From: a virus
IMG/VR virus record: IMGVR_UViG_3300047316_000349
Location: 1 to 42,710 of that record
Reading direction: 5' to 3' (one strand)
Length of the DNA: 42,710 nt
The position numbers were made by a program, and so were the translations under genes. How positions within the stretch are numbered: position 1 is the stretch's first letter; every line of letters starts with the position of its first letter. The notes under the pieces were generated by a model that worked only from the letters and a program-made list of their open reading frames with translations, had not been told where the DNA came from and searched no databases. Below are positions 22,084 through 29,658 of the stretch, piece after piece.

Positions 22084-22217
22084 GCACGATTCATCTGATC
22101 CTGCTGGTCTTCGCCTTCGTGCTCTTCGTGCTGGCGGGGTTGCGCGTCTCTCATTTGCGCGTTGACCTCGGCTGGCTCGGCCTGGCGTTTCTCACGCTCG
22201 CGCTGTGGCTGCACTGA
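22080..22217 (+). CDS. Small membrane protein, 45 aa
   Basis: GTGA overlap start. Two hydrophobic segments (residues 3-18 and 27-44) are separated by a short basic turn. The C-terminal residues LTLALWLH are encoded again, followed by a stop, at 22974-23000, evidence of a duplicated gene end. Confidence 0.55.
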   Translation: MSTIHLILLVFAFVLFVLAGLRVSHLRVDLGWLGLAFLTLALWLH

Positions 22218-22417
22218 TGTGGCTGCCAGCACTTGCCAACCTGCCGGGGCCGAAGCCGCCTGCGGCAAGGGTACGCCGGGAACAAGGCAGCATGGACCGC
22301 ACAAAAGGCCTGACTCCTCTCGATCGACGCTGGGCACATGCTCACGGCATAAGCGATAACCAGATGCGCGAACTGCTGCGGCCTGGCGGCGGCTTAGAGC
22401 AAATTACTTCGAAGTGA
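22217..22417 (+). CDS. Unknown small protein, 66 aa
   Basis: ATG overlaps the upstream stop (TGATG). An apolar start (MWLPALANLPGPKPP) may be an anchor or signal; the rest is basic then acidic with no motif. A GTG at 22205 could add four residues. No family is recognised. Confidence 0.45.
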   Translation: MWLPALANLPGPKPPAARVRREQGSMDRTKGLTPLDRRWAHAHGISDNQMRELLRPGGGLEQITSK

Positions 22418-22450
22418 ATCCCGTAACCCGTTTTTGAAAAGGAGCTTTTG

Positions 22451-22966
22451 ATGAACAAGTTTCTCGCCTGGATCATTCCGCTCTCGCAGGAAGGACATCC
22501 GGAGCATCCGATCGTACTGCCGCCCGACCAGCCGCCGACCATCTGGCCGTCGCCGGGTCATCCGAGTCATCCGATTTATTACCCGCCGACGCCTACCCAT
22601 CCGATTTATTACCCAACGGTGCCCACGCATCCTATCGTGATCCCGCCGGAACCGCCCAGTGGTGGTACAGGGCCGGTCTATCCATCGCATCCGATTTACT
22701 GGCCGCCGGTTCCGACACATCCCATCTACTGGCCAACGGTTCCCACGCATCCCATCGTGCTTCCCCCGCAACCCCCTTCGGGTGGCGGCAGTGGTGGTGG
22801 CGAAGGCGGCACCGTCGAGAATCCAATCAATCGCCCGCCCAGTGATGATCCGCGCTGGTTACAGGTGTACGTTCCCGGCCTTGGTTGGGTCTGGGCGCTA
22901 GTCCCTCCAGAGGGCCATAAGCCGCAAGTTAATCCTCTCGCCGAGGAGAAACCGGCTGAGGAATGA
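22451..22966 (+). CDS. Proline-rich repeat protein, 171 aa
   Basis: A strong ribosome site (AAAAGGAG) precedes the start. After a short hydrophobic N-terminus, residues 17-105 are built of HPIYYP/HPIVxPP units (about eight), grouped in two larger repeats each ending PPSGG. A Gly-rich linker leads to a C-terminal WLQVYVPGLGWVWALVPPE segment. Similar His/Pro/Tyr repeat proteins occur near coat genes in uncultured phages; a role on the virion surface is likely but unproven. Confidence 0.7.
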   Translation: MNKFLAWIIPLSQEGHPEHPIVLPPDQPPTIWPSPGHPSHPIYYPPTPTHPIYYPTVPTHPIVIPPEPPSGGTGPVYPSHPIYWPPVPTHPIYWPTVPTHPIVLPPQPPSGGGSGGGEGGTVENPINRPPSDDPRWLQVYVPGLGWVWALVPPEGHKPQVNPLAEEKPAEE

Positions 22967-23000
22967 AGCGCTGCTGACGCTGGCGCTGTGGCTGCATTAG

Positions 23001-23198
23001 ATGCCTGACTGGAACGCGGTTGCTTGCGCCGCTTATGAGGCGTATGCCTATATCGCGCGGGCTGAGGCGCAACTGTTGCCGGTGCCCGAATGGGAAGACC
23101 TGCCGCCGCGCTTACAGGATGCCTATCGCGAAGCGGTAAAGGTGGCCTGCGAACTGTGCGGCAGCACTGTAACTCGAAAGGAAGAACAAAATGCCTAG
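23001..23198 (+). CDS. Unknown small protein, 65 aa
   Basis: Begins directly after the second duplicated gene end (TAGATG). The protein is helical and aromatic (YEAYAYIARAEAQLL), with CELC near the end. Its end overlaps the next start as ATGCCTAG: it closes with -NA and the next opens with MP, the same design as the GAGAAATGCC junctions. Confidence 0.55.
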   Translation: MPDWNAVACAAYEAYAYIARAEAQLLPVPEWEDLPPRLQDAYREAVKVACELCGSTVTRKEEQNA

Positions 23199-23637
23199 AC
23201 TCGTATTTCTTGGCGATGCGGTATCGTTCTTAGGACCCAACGGCGGCGGTCCCTTTGCGGCCTTCGTGATGGGCACGTACCCGGACGGCTCGGCGGACCT
23301 GCATGTGCTCAATGGCTACGTGCAGGGCACGACCGACATCCAGAAAGCACCGCAGTCGGATGACGGTACGCCGGGCACCTTCTGGTACACCAGAGGCGCG
23401 AAAGGTGCGGGACTCCTGGCGCAGCCGCTCAACGATTCGACGGACACCACGGTCGCGCTCGAGAATGGCTCGGACGTGGCAGCGGTGGGCGACAATCTGC
23501 TGATCGATCAGGAGTACATGACGGTCACGGCCATCATCAACGCCAATAACCTGACCGTCGCTCGCGCGCAGGGCGGCTCGGCGATCGCGGTACACAACCC
23601 GCCCGCGGTGGTCAAGATCGGCGTCTCGTTCCCGTAA
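23191..23637 (+). CDS. Small virion-like protein, paralogue B, 148 aa
   Basis: The N-terminal 60 residues are paralogous to the 21802 gene product; residues 85-148 form a second beta-rich part (NGSDVAAVGDNLLIDQEYMTV, shown in part) resembling bacteriophage virion beta domains. The ribosome site is AAAGGAAG. Position directly before the scaffold and coat genes suggests a head decoration or accessory protein; this is inference. Confidence 0.65.
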   Translation: MPRLVFLGDAVSFLGPNGGGPFAAFVMGTYPDGSADLHVLNGYVQGTTDIQKAPQSDDGTPGTFWYTRGAKGAGLLAQPLNDSTDTTVALENGSDVAAVGDNLLIDQEYMTVTAIINANNLTVARAQGGSAIAVHNPPAVVKIGVSFP

Positions 23638-23643
23638 GTTTTT

Positions 23644-24558
23644 ATGGCAGACGAAACAACCCCACAACCACCTGCCGAGATCACGAACTTCGCGCAGTTT
23701 GAAGCGGCGGGTGGCAAATACAATGCACCACCGGAACCGGCCAAACCCGCTGCGCCCGCCGAACCGGTAGAAGCGGTCGAAGCGAATCCGGAAGCGGACA
23801 CGGCCGAACAGCCGGAAGCAGACAAGACCGAAAAGAAGCCGCCCAAGCCCAAGCCGTCGCTCTCGGAAGAGCACGCCAAACTGCTCAAGGAAGTTACCGA
23901 ACTACGCCGGCAGCGCCGCGAACTACAAGCCCCGGCGGGACGGCCAACGAGCGACCAGCCGCTAGAGACGCAGCCCCCACAGGGTGCGGCCCAGCCGGAC
24001 GACAAGCCGGTGCGGCCGAAGCTCTCGACATTTCAAGGAACACTCGAGGAGTACGAAGCGGAGGTTGAAAAGTACGAGGAGAAGCAGCGCGCTTACATCG
24101 AGCGGCAATGGGAACGCAAGCAATCGGAGCAGCAGGCTAAGGCGACGCAGCAGAAGGTCACCGAAGCCTACGGGCAGAAGCTGTCGGAGCATCTGAAGGA
24201 ACACCCGGAGTACGACGCCGAGATTGCCCAGACGCCGATGTCGCCCTTGATGGTGGATATTGTGCTGCACGAAGGCCCGGCGCTCGGGCAGGCCCTGATC
24301 GAGGACAAGGACGAGGCGCGCAGGATTCAAGTGCTGCCGCGCGATATCCAGATCTTTGAAATGGGCAAGCTCGCCGCGCATCTTCGCTCGAATGGCGCCC
24401 TCCCGGAAGCTTCACTCCAAACGCCGCAACCCGTGAAAGTGCCCGTACGCCTGAATGCGACGGGCTCGAGCGTCTCGGCGGCCGCCAAGCCCGACCACGG
24501 TGCAAAAAGTTTCGCGCAGTGGGAAGAAGTAGAGCGCCGTTTGGCGAAGCGCAAGTAA
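23644..24558 (+). CDS. Putative scaffolding protein, 304 aa
   Basis: Highly charged and helical: residues 20-90 are Pro/Glu/Ala-rich and disordered-like, 70-100 and 135-195 are coiled coil, and the C-terminus is basic (VERRLAKRK). P22-type scaffolds are long, helical, and placed between portal and coat, with a basic C-terminal coat-binding end, matching these traits. There is no sequence motif to confirm it, so assignment rests on position and composition. Confidence 0.7.
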   Translation: MADETTPQPPAEITNFAQFEAAGGKYNAPPEPAKPAAPAEPVEAVEANPEADTAEQPEADKTEKKPPKPKPSLSEEHAKLLKEVTELRRQRRELQAPAGRPTSDQPLETQPPQGAAQPDDKPVRPKLSTFQGTLEEYEAEVEKYEEKQRAYIERQWERKQSEQQAKATQQKVTEAYGQKLSEHLKEHPEYDAEIAQTPMSPLMVDIVLHEGPALGQALIEDKDEARRIQVLPRDIQIFEMGKLAAHLRSNGALPEASLQTPQPVKVPVRLNATGSSVSAAAKPDHGAKSFAQWEEVERRLAKRK

Positions 24559-24692
24559 CGATTTTCGGCCCGTTCTGAGCCGTAATCAGAGCACCTCAGT
24601 TTTCCACAGGACACTGTAAAAATCCTTGGTTCCGAAACACGTGCAGACCCGGAGACTGCCCAGCATGACGACTTCAACCAAAGGATTAAGAA
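24559..24692 (+). other. 134-bp leader of the coat gene
   Basis: No gene is seen. An AAAGGA ribosome site lies 6 bases before ATG. TTGGTT at 24627 might be a -35 box, but no clear -10 follows. Short inverted GC-rich words are present without a U-tract. Confidence 0.4.
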
Positions 24693-25925
24693 ATGCCCAA
24701 TACCTTCGTAAACACGCAGGTGGTGCTCTGGAAGACACTTGCACGATGGAAGAATAATTTAAAATTCGCGCGCAACGTCGATCACTCCTACAGTGACGAG
24801 TTCGGCGCAATTGTCGGCTCCCACAACAAAGCCGGTCAAACCGTTCAGATTCCCAAACCGCAACGATTCACCGTCAGCGCCAGCCAGGCCGCGGTGTTTC
24901 AGGGGATTACCAATCTGGTCACACCCTTGACGATGTCGATTCAGGCGAACGTAGCGTATCAGCTTTCCTCCGCCGAGCGCTTCCTGAACGCGGATCACAT
25001 GTACGAGAAATACGGCAAACCGGCGGCCGACGCCTTAAGCAACTACGTCGATTACCAGGCGTTCTCCTTCGCGGTGAACACCTGCCCGAATTCGGTAGGC
25101 ACGCCCGGCACCGCCCCGACCGACAACGGCGTGTACATCGACGCAGGCGTGATGCTCGACAACTTCGACTGCCCGATGAACACGCAGGACCGCATGGTCA
25201 TCGTCTCACCGGCGATGATGGCGAACGCGGTCAAGAAAGACCAAGCGCTCTTTCATGCGGGCCAGGAAATCGAGATGCAATATCGAACCGGAAGCATCGG
25301 CGAGGCGCACGGTTTGCAGTGGTTTAAATCGCAGAATACGCCGACCACGACCGCTCCGACCTACGCCGGAGCACCAGTGGTATCGGGCGCGAGCCAGACC
25401 GGCTCAACCCTCGTCACCAGCGGCTGGACCTCTGGTTCCTTGCCTGCGGGCACACGTTTCACAATTGGCTCGGGAGCGACCGCGGTCAATACCGTCAACG
25501 CGCAGTCCCGCCAGTCGATCGGCGCTTTGCAGTCGTTCGTCGTGACCACGACCACGGCACTCACTTCCGGTAACATCTCGATCCCGGTCTACCCGGCCAT
25601 GACGAGCACCGGGCAATACCAGAACATCAGCCAGGCGCCGCCAGCCGGCGCAGTACTCAACGTCTGGGTGGCCTCCGGCGGAACGGCACCGATCACGACG
25701 GGGCTTGCGTTTCATGAGAAAGCGTACGCCGTGGTCTACGGAAAGCTCGACGTGCCCGACAAAGGCGTGATCGAGGCCTTCGGCGACACCGATCCGGAGA
25801 CGGGCGCGTACATGCGCTACATGCAGTATCTGGACGGCGACAACGATCAGTGGAAGGTCCGCTGGGACATTCTATTTGGGTACGGAGCCCTCTATCCAGA
25901 ATGGGCCTGCGTGGTGAGTTCTTAG
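24693..25925 (+). CDS. Major capsid protein, P22 coat family, 410 aa
   Basis: Builds the icosahedral shell. The N-terminus TFVNTQVVLWKTLARWKNNL is typical of the P22 gp5 family, followed by a GQTVQIPKPQRF segment and an A-domain-like helical part to residue 200. Residues about 205-320 are Thr/Ser/Gly-rich and beta-prone, corresponding to the insertion domain of P22-like coats, and the end returns to a beta-strand core (VVYGKLDVPDKGVI). Length matches gp5 (430). It is followed by a terminator-like hairpin, as expected for a strongly expressed gene. Confidence 0.9.
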   Translation: MPNTFVNTQVVLWKTLARWKNNLKFARNVDHSYSDEFGAIVGSHNKAGQTVQIPKPQRFTVSASQAAVFQGITNLVTPLTMSIQANVAYQLSSAERFLNADHMYEKYGKPAADALSNYVDYQAFSFAVNTCPNSVGTPGTAPTDNGVYIDAGVMLDNFDCPMNTQDRMVIVSPAMMANAVKKDQALFHAGQEIEMQYRTGSIGEAHGLQWFKSQNTPTTTAPTYAGAPVVSGASQTGSTLVTSGWTSGSLPAGTRFTIGSGATAVNTVNAQSRQSIGALQSFVVTTTTALTSGNISIPVYPAMTSTGQYQNISQAPPAGAVLNVWVASGGTAPITTGLAFHEKAYAVVYGKLDVPDKGVIEAFGDTDPETGAYMRYMQYLDGDNDQWKVRWDILFGYGALYPEWACVVSS

Positions 25926-25938
25926 TACAAGTTTCAAC

Positions 25939-26018
25939 GGCGGGAGAGGCGGTCCAGTTCCTTAACCTCCAGAACGAGCGATATGACCCTATCTCGTTTG
26001 CCCCTCCCGCCCTTTTTT
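25939..26018 (+). terminator. Terminator-like hairpin after the coat gene
   Basis: GGCGGGAG (25939-25946) can pair with CTCCCGCC (26004-26011), followed by TTTTTT at 26013-26018. The 57-base loop is long for an intrinsic terminator, so it may be weak or leaky, letting some transcription continue into the tail genes. The T-run merges into a TTTTTTGAAAAGGAG ribosome site for the next gene. Confidence 0.5.
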
Positions 26019-26035
26019 GAAAAGGAGACCTTTCT

Positions 26036-26419
26036 ATGCCGGACAACGTGCGAGCGCTGGGCTCGACCCGTGATGCGATCCGCGAATTCTTCGCAGCGGA
26101 GCGCCGCAACTCCGAGAAGATCGAAAAATATAACCGCGGCCTGACGGAAGACGAGGAACTGCCGCCCTACGTCCATCAGGAGTATCCGAAGGCCATGTAT
26201 CCGCTGGGATACCCGCAGGAAGAGCCCGTCGTCGCCAACGACCTGCGCGAAGAGCAGCAGCGGATGGCAGCAGGCTATTATCCGTCGCTCGGCGCACAGC
26301 AAGAGGCGCGCGAGGCATTCGAAGCGCAGTTGGCGCAACCGGACGAAATGGATGAGGAAGAGAGCATGAGTGTGCCCTCGAGGGGTGAGGGCGGACGGTT
26401 CCGCAAGAAGACGGCCTAA
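26036..26419 (+). CDS. Unknown acidic protein after coat, 127 aa
   Basis: A TTTTTTGAAAAGGAG leader like that of the proline-rich gene gives strong translation. The protein is helical, rich in Glu, Ala and Arg, with an YPLGYPQEEP segment and a basic C-terminus (GGRFRKKTA). No family is recognised. Its position between the coat and the gp4-like gene suggests a head-related function. Confidence 0.6.
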   Translation: MPDNVRALGSTRDAIREFFAAERRNSEKIEKYNRGLTEDEELPPYVHQEYPKAMYPLGYPQEEPVVANDLREEQQRMAAGYYPSLGAQQEAREAFEAQLAQPDEMDEEESMSVPSRGEGGRFRKKTA

Positions 26420-26432
26420 GAGAGCGGAGTAC

Positions 26433-27398
26433 ATGAGCGGATCTACTTATCTTGATCTGTTGACCCAAGCTGCCGGAGAACTGAACCTGAACGCGCTCGG
26501 CGACGACCTGAGCGCCAGTCCGGATCTGGCACAGCGGCTGCTCGACCGGCTGACCTGGATGGTCGATAGCTGGAATCTGAAGCCGACGGTGGTGCCGTGG
26601 TATCAGCAGCAGGTCTTTTCGCTGGTTCCGGGCCAGCAGTCCTACCTGATCGGCACGAACGCGCCCGACTGGAACGCGCCCCGGCCGATCCGGCTCGATC
26701 CGAATGCGACCAACCTGCTGTTGACGAACCCGTCAAACCTTGGCTGGCCGTCGGGCGCGCAGGCCGGATGGTATCCGGAACTGATCTCTGTGAATGCGCT
26801 CCCGCAAGGCGCGCCACCGTACACCGTGAACGTGAATGCAGTAACGGTGGGCGCGTATCCGGTCACGCTGTATGTGAACAACGGGCCGAATCCCGCGCTT
26901 TCGCCGGCCTCCGGCCTGAATCCGGTGCGCATTCCGCTCAAGGTCCTGACCGTCGAGCAGTGGGCCGACATCTCGCTGCCGACGCTGTACATCACATTTC
27001 CGCAGGCGGTTTACCTGGATCGATCCGTGGTCGCCGGAACGAATCCGGTCACGGGCTTGCCGTATTTTGCCTCGCGCATCGCGGTGTGGGGCGTGCCGGC
27101 GGTGGTCAACCAGATCGAACTGTTTTACTGGCAGGCGCTGACGGTCGGAAACCTCAACGATCCGGTGAACGCGCCGCCCGGTTACTTCCGGGCTTTGTTC
27201 CTGAACCTGGCGGTCGAGATCGCGGCGGGTTTCGGCATTACGCCGAACGGACTGACATTGAAGAACGCCGCCGATGCGCTGGGCGACATCAAGGAGCTGA
27301 ACGCGCCGGATATGCGAATGCGTCCTGATCCGGGCATGCCCTCCACGCCCAGCTCGAAGTTCATCACCAAAGCGCAGTTCCTGAGCGGAGTGTTCTAG
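26433..27398 (+). CDS. P22 gp4-like head-completion protein, 321 aa
   Basis: ATG 26433 is preferred to the in-frame ATG at 26370, which lies in the upstream gene. The N-terminal region (YLDLLTQAAGELN, then LDRLTWMVDSWNLKP) and the FSLVPGQQSYLIG segment are characteristic of the gp4-like tail accessory factor family, which binds the portal and closes the head. At 321 residues it is longer than P22 gp4, with a beta-rich insertion at about 85-200. The C-terminal helices (FRALFLNLAVEIAAGFGI) are typical. Confidence 0.82.
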   Translation: MSGSTYLDLLTQAAGELNLNALGDDLSASPDLAQRLLDRLTWMVDSWNLKPTVVPWYQQQVFSLVPGQQSYLIGTNAPDWNAPRPIRLDPNATNLLLTNPSNLGWPSGAQAGWYPELISVNALPQGAPPYTVNVNAVTVGAYPVTLYVNNGPNPALSPASGLNPVRIPLKVLTVEQWADISLPTLYITFPQAVYLDRSVVAGTNPVTGLPYFASRIAVWGVPAVVNQIELFYWQALTVGNLNDPVNAPPGYFRALFLNLAVEIAAGFGITPNGLTLKNAADALGDIKELNAPDMRMRPDPGMPSTPSSKFITKAQFLSGVF

Positions 27399-27400
27399 TG

Positions 27401-27460
27401 CGGGAGAAAAGGGGAGAAATCATTTCTCCCAAAACTCCCCAAAACTCCCCGGTTTCTCCC
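27401..27460 (+). terminator. Nested inverted repeats, possible terminator or processing site
   Basis: An inner hairpin GGGAGAAAT / ATTTCTCCC (27412-27430) lies within an outer pair GGGAGAAA (27402-27409) and TTTCTCCC (27453-27460), with AAAACTCCCC repeated at 27431 and 27441 as alternative partners. No U-tract follows. The sequence can fold in several equivalent ways in either strand. Confidence 0.4.
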
Positions 27461-27547
27461 TTGGCCATTGAGGCCGTCGGGGGCGGACGAGTGCCTTTTC
27501 GCGCGGGTCATGACTCCGCGCTAGAGGGCCACAGGAAAGCATAACCC

Positions 27548-29128
27548 ATGCCACTCGTTGATCTCCCCGGAGCCATCGGTGCCACGTACACGGGAATTTC
27601 TGCGGCGGTTGCCGGCGAACGCTGCGTGAACCTGATCCCCGAAAAGGTGGAAGCGAACGGGAAATCCGCCTACTACTACGTGAAAGCGCCGGGATTGAGC
27701 GCGCCGGTCGCCGTGCCGGGCGGCACGCCCGTTTCGATCGCGCAGAACACCATCGTCGTGGGCGTCGGCATCGCGGCAAATGGCACCGCGCTCGATGCGG
27801 GTTTCGGCGGCGTCGCAGACAACGGCGTACCGCTCACCTTGCCCTCGCCCGGCCCCGGCGTGATGGCGGGCACCTACATCAACGGACGGCGCTTCTTCAT
27901 CATCAATGATGAACTGTACGAACTGACCGGCTCCGCGCCGCCGTTCACGCCCGTGGCGCTCGGCCCGACCGGGCCGGTGACCGGGCAGTACATGCGCTAT
28001 TCGATCGCGGTGAATATCAGAGGCAATCAGCTCTGCATTGCCTCGAACAACGTCACCTCCGTTTTCGATCTCACCACGAACACCTTCCATGCGACGGTCT
28101 CGACACCCGAGCCGCTGCTCGAGGTGGACGAGCTCGACGGCTACTTTCTGGGCCTGGCGGCCAGCGGCAACTTTTATATCTCCGGCTTTCAGGACGGCAC
28201 CACTTGGAACCCGCTCGATTTCACGTTTGAAGAGACGCCCGACCTCACGATGGGCTTTCGCGTATGCAACCGGCGCATCATGATGTTCGGCTCGAATCAC
28301 ATGGAGTCGTATGTCGATTCGGGCGACTCCAATTTCCCGTTCACCCGCGATCAATCGGTCTACGTCGAATCAGGCGCGTATCGCAACTCGCTGCTCATTG
28401 CCGATAACATGATCTTCGGCATCGCGGTGAACGCGCGCGGCGCGGCCTGGGCGTTTCGTTTAGTGGGCATCACGCCGCAGCGCATTTCGACGCATGCGGT
28501 TGAAACGAGCTGGCAGTCGTACCCAACCGTGCGCGATGTGAATGCGCGCACGTATCAGGAGAACGGGCACGAGTTCGTGCTCTTCGATTTCCCGGCCGGC
28601 AACGCGACCTGGTGCTACGACATCTCGACCGGCCTCTGGACCGAGCGCGGCGTGTGGAACGGCACGGGCTGGGACCGTGACTGGGGCGAAACGCATATTT
28701 ACGATACGGCGCTCGAATTGCATCTGGTCGGCGATTACCGCAATTCGTATATCTACCTCCAGAGCCAGACGTACTACGATTTCAACGGCACGCCGGTCTA
28801 CTGGGCGCGGCGCTTTCCGCATGTCAATTCGGATCAATCGGGCGTGGTCTACGACCTGGTGCGGCTGATCTGCCAGACCGGCGTGAACGGCACGCTGCCC
28901 GCGGGAACGCCCGCGACCATCACGCTCTCGAAATCGGAAGACGGCGGCTATACCTGGACGCAGCCGCTGCGCCCGGTGTCGATCGGCGCGGCCGGCGCCT
29001 ACAGCCGGAAGATCGACTGGCGCGCGCTCGGCTATGCGACCGATCGCGTCTTTGAGATCGCGGGCCACGACCCGATTCCGCTCGCGCTCATTGCCTTGAA
29101 GGGCCAGGTGCGGCCCTGCTTCAACTAA
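27548..29128 (+). CDS. P22 gp10-like packaged-DNA stabilisation protein, 526 aa
   Basis: Forms the second ring of the short tail in P22-like phages. Family traits visible: an N-terminal CVNLIPEKVE segment with SAYYYVKAPGL, a long series of beta-propeller blades (GRRFFIINDELYEL, GNQLCIASNN), the MMFGSNHMESYVDSGDSNFPF region and a late WTERGVWNG. Length (526) is close to gp10 (472). The N-terminus VDLPG and start context CCATGCCACTCG recur at two other genes. Order after gp4-like is the same as in P22. Confidence 0.87.
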   Translation: MPLVDLPGAIGATYTGISAAVAGERCVNLIPEKVEANGKSAYYYVKAPGLSAPVAVPGGTPVSIAQNTIVVGVGIAANGTALDAGFGGVADNGVPLTLPSPGPGVMAGTYINGRRFFIINDELYELTGSAPPFTPVALGPTGPVTGQYMRYSIAVNIRGNQLCIASNNVTSVFDLTTNTFHATVSTPEPLLEVDELDGYFLGLAASGNFYISGFQDGTTWNPLDFTFEETPDLTMGFRVCNRRIMMFGSNHMESYVDSGDSNFPFTRDQSVYVESGAYRNSLLIADNMIFGIAVNARGAAWAFRLVGITPQRISTHAVETSWQSYPTVRDVNARTYQENGHEFVLFDFPAGNATWCYDISTGLWTERGVWNGTGWDRDWGETHIYDTALELHLVGDYRNSYIYLQSQTYYDFNGTPVYWARRFPHVNSDQSGVVYDLVRLICQTGVNGTLPAGTPATITLSKSEDGGYTWTQPLRPVSIGAAGAYSRKIDWRALGYATDRVFEIAGHDPIPLALIALKGQVRPCFN

Positions 29129-29141
29129 CGCTTTAGATTCC

Positions 29142-29657
29142 GTGGCGATCAAGAAATTCTGGAATTACCAGGCCGCCTATCCGTGGGCGCGCACCACGGA
29201 CGGCACGCTGACGGACCAGTCGCGCATCTGGCTGCAGACGCTCTACCGCACGGTCGTCAATATCGATACAGGCGGCGGGTTCACGGCGGGCGGCGATCTC
29301 TCCGGAACGAACACGAGCCAAACCGTGATCGGGCTCGAGGGGCGTCCGGTGAGCGCAACCGCGCCCACAAACGGGCAGGTGCTGACCTGGGTTTCCAGCG
29401 ATAGCAGCTGGGAGCCAAAAACCCCGGCAGCTCCGACAGTTCCCATTGTTGTTCGGGAAGCGCCTGCCGGCACGATGGACGGAACGAACAAAGCCTTTAC
29501 CTTGAGCTTCACGCCGAACCCGGCGGCCTCGCTCACGCTCTGGCTGAACGGCGTCGAGCAGGTTTCGTCGTTCGATTATACGATCGCAGGCTCGGCCATT
29601 AACTATGCGGTCGCGCCGAAAAGCTCGGACCTGATGGTCGCGCAGTACACGCACTGA
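29142..29657 (+). CDS. Tail fibre or needle-like protein, 171 aa
   Basis: GTG start. Residues 45-90 carry GGGFTAGGDLSGTNTSQTVIG and a SATAPTNGQVLTWVSSDSSWEP segment (shown in part), common in phage tail fibres. The C-terminal 70 residues form a beta domain with a LWLNGVEQ strand. Position after gp10-like suggests the tail-tip or adaptor for the large fibre. Exact role is unclear. Confidence 0.65.
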   Translation: MAIKKFWNYQAAYPWARTTDGTLTDQSRIWLQTLYRTVVNIDTGGGFTAGGDLSGTNTSQTVIGLEGRPVSATAPTNGQVLTWVSSDSSWEPKTPAAPTVPIVVREAPAGTMDGTNKAFTLSFTPNPAASLTLWLNGVEQVSSFDYTIAGSAINYAVAPKSSDLMVAQYTH

Positions 29658-29658
29658 T

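Larger units (their letters stand above)
22191..23000 (+). repeat. Duplicated 3' gene end (22191-22217 and 22974-23000) flanking the proline-rich module
   Basis: The two 27-base copies agree at 22 positions; coding differences are at synonymous third positions or in the stop codon, so both encode LTLALWLH-stop. Each is followed immediately by an ATG. The 66-aa and proline-rich genes lie between them, as if inserted at a gene junction that was copied or recombined. Confidence 0.75.

Noticed and set aside
22520-22800. Short repeated DNA units in the proline-rich gene as a possible CRISPR-like or iteron array
   Set aside because: Units are in frame and encode HPIYYP-type peptide repeats, with no constant spacers; this is a protein repeat.
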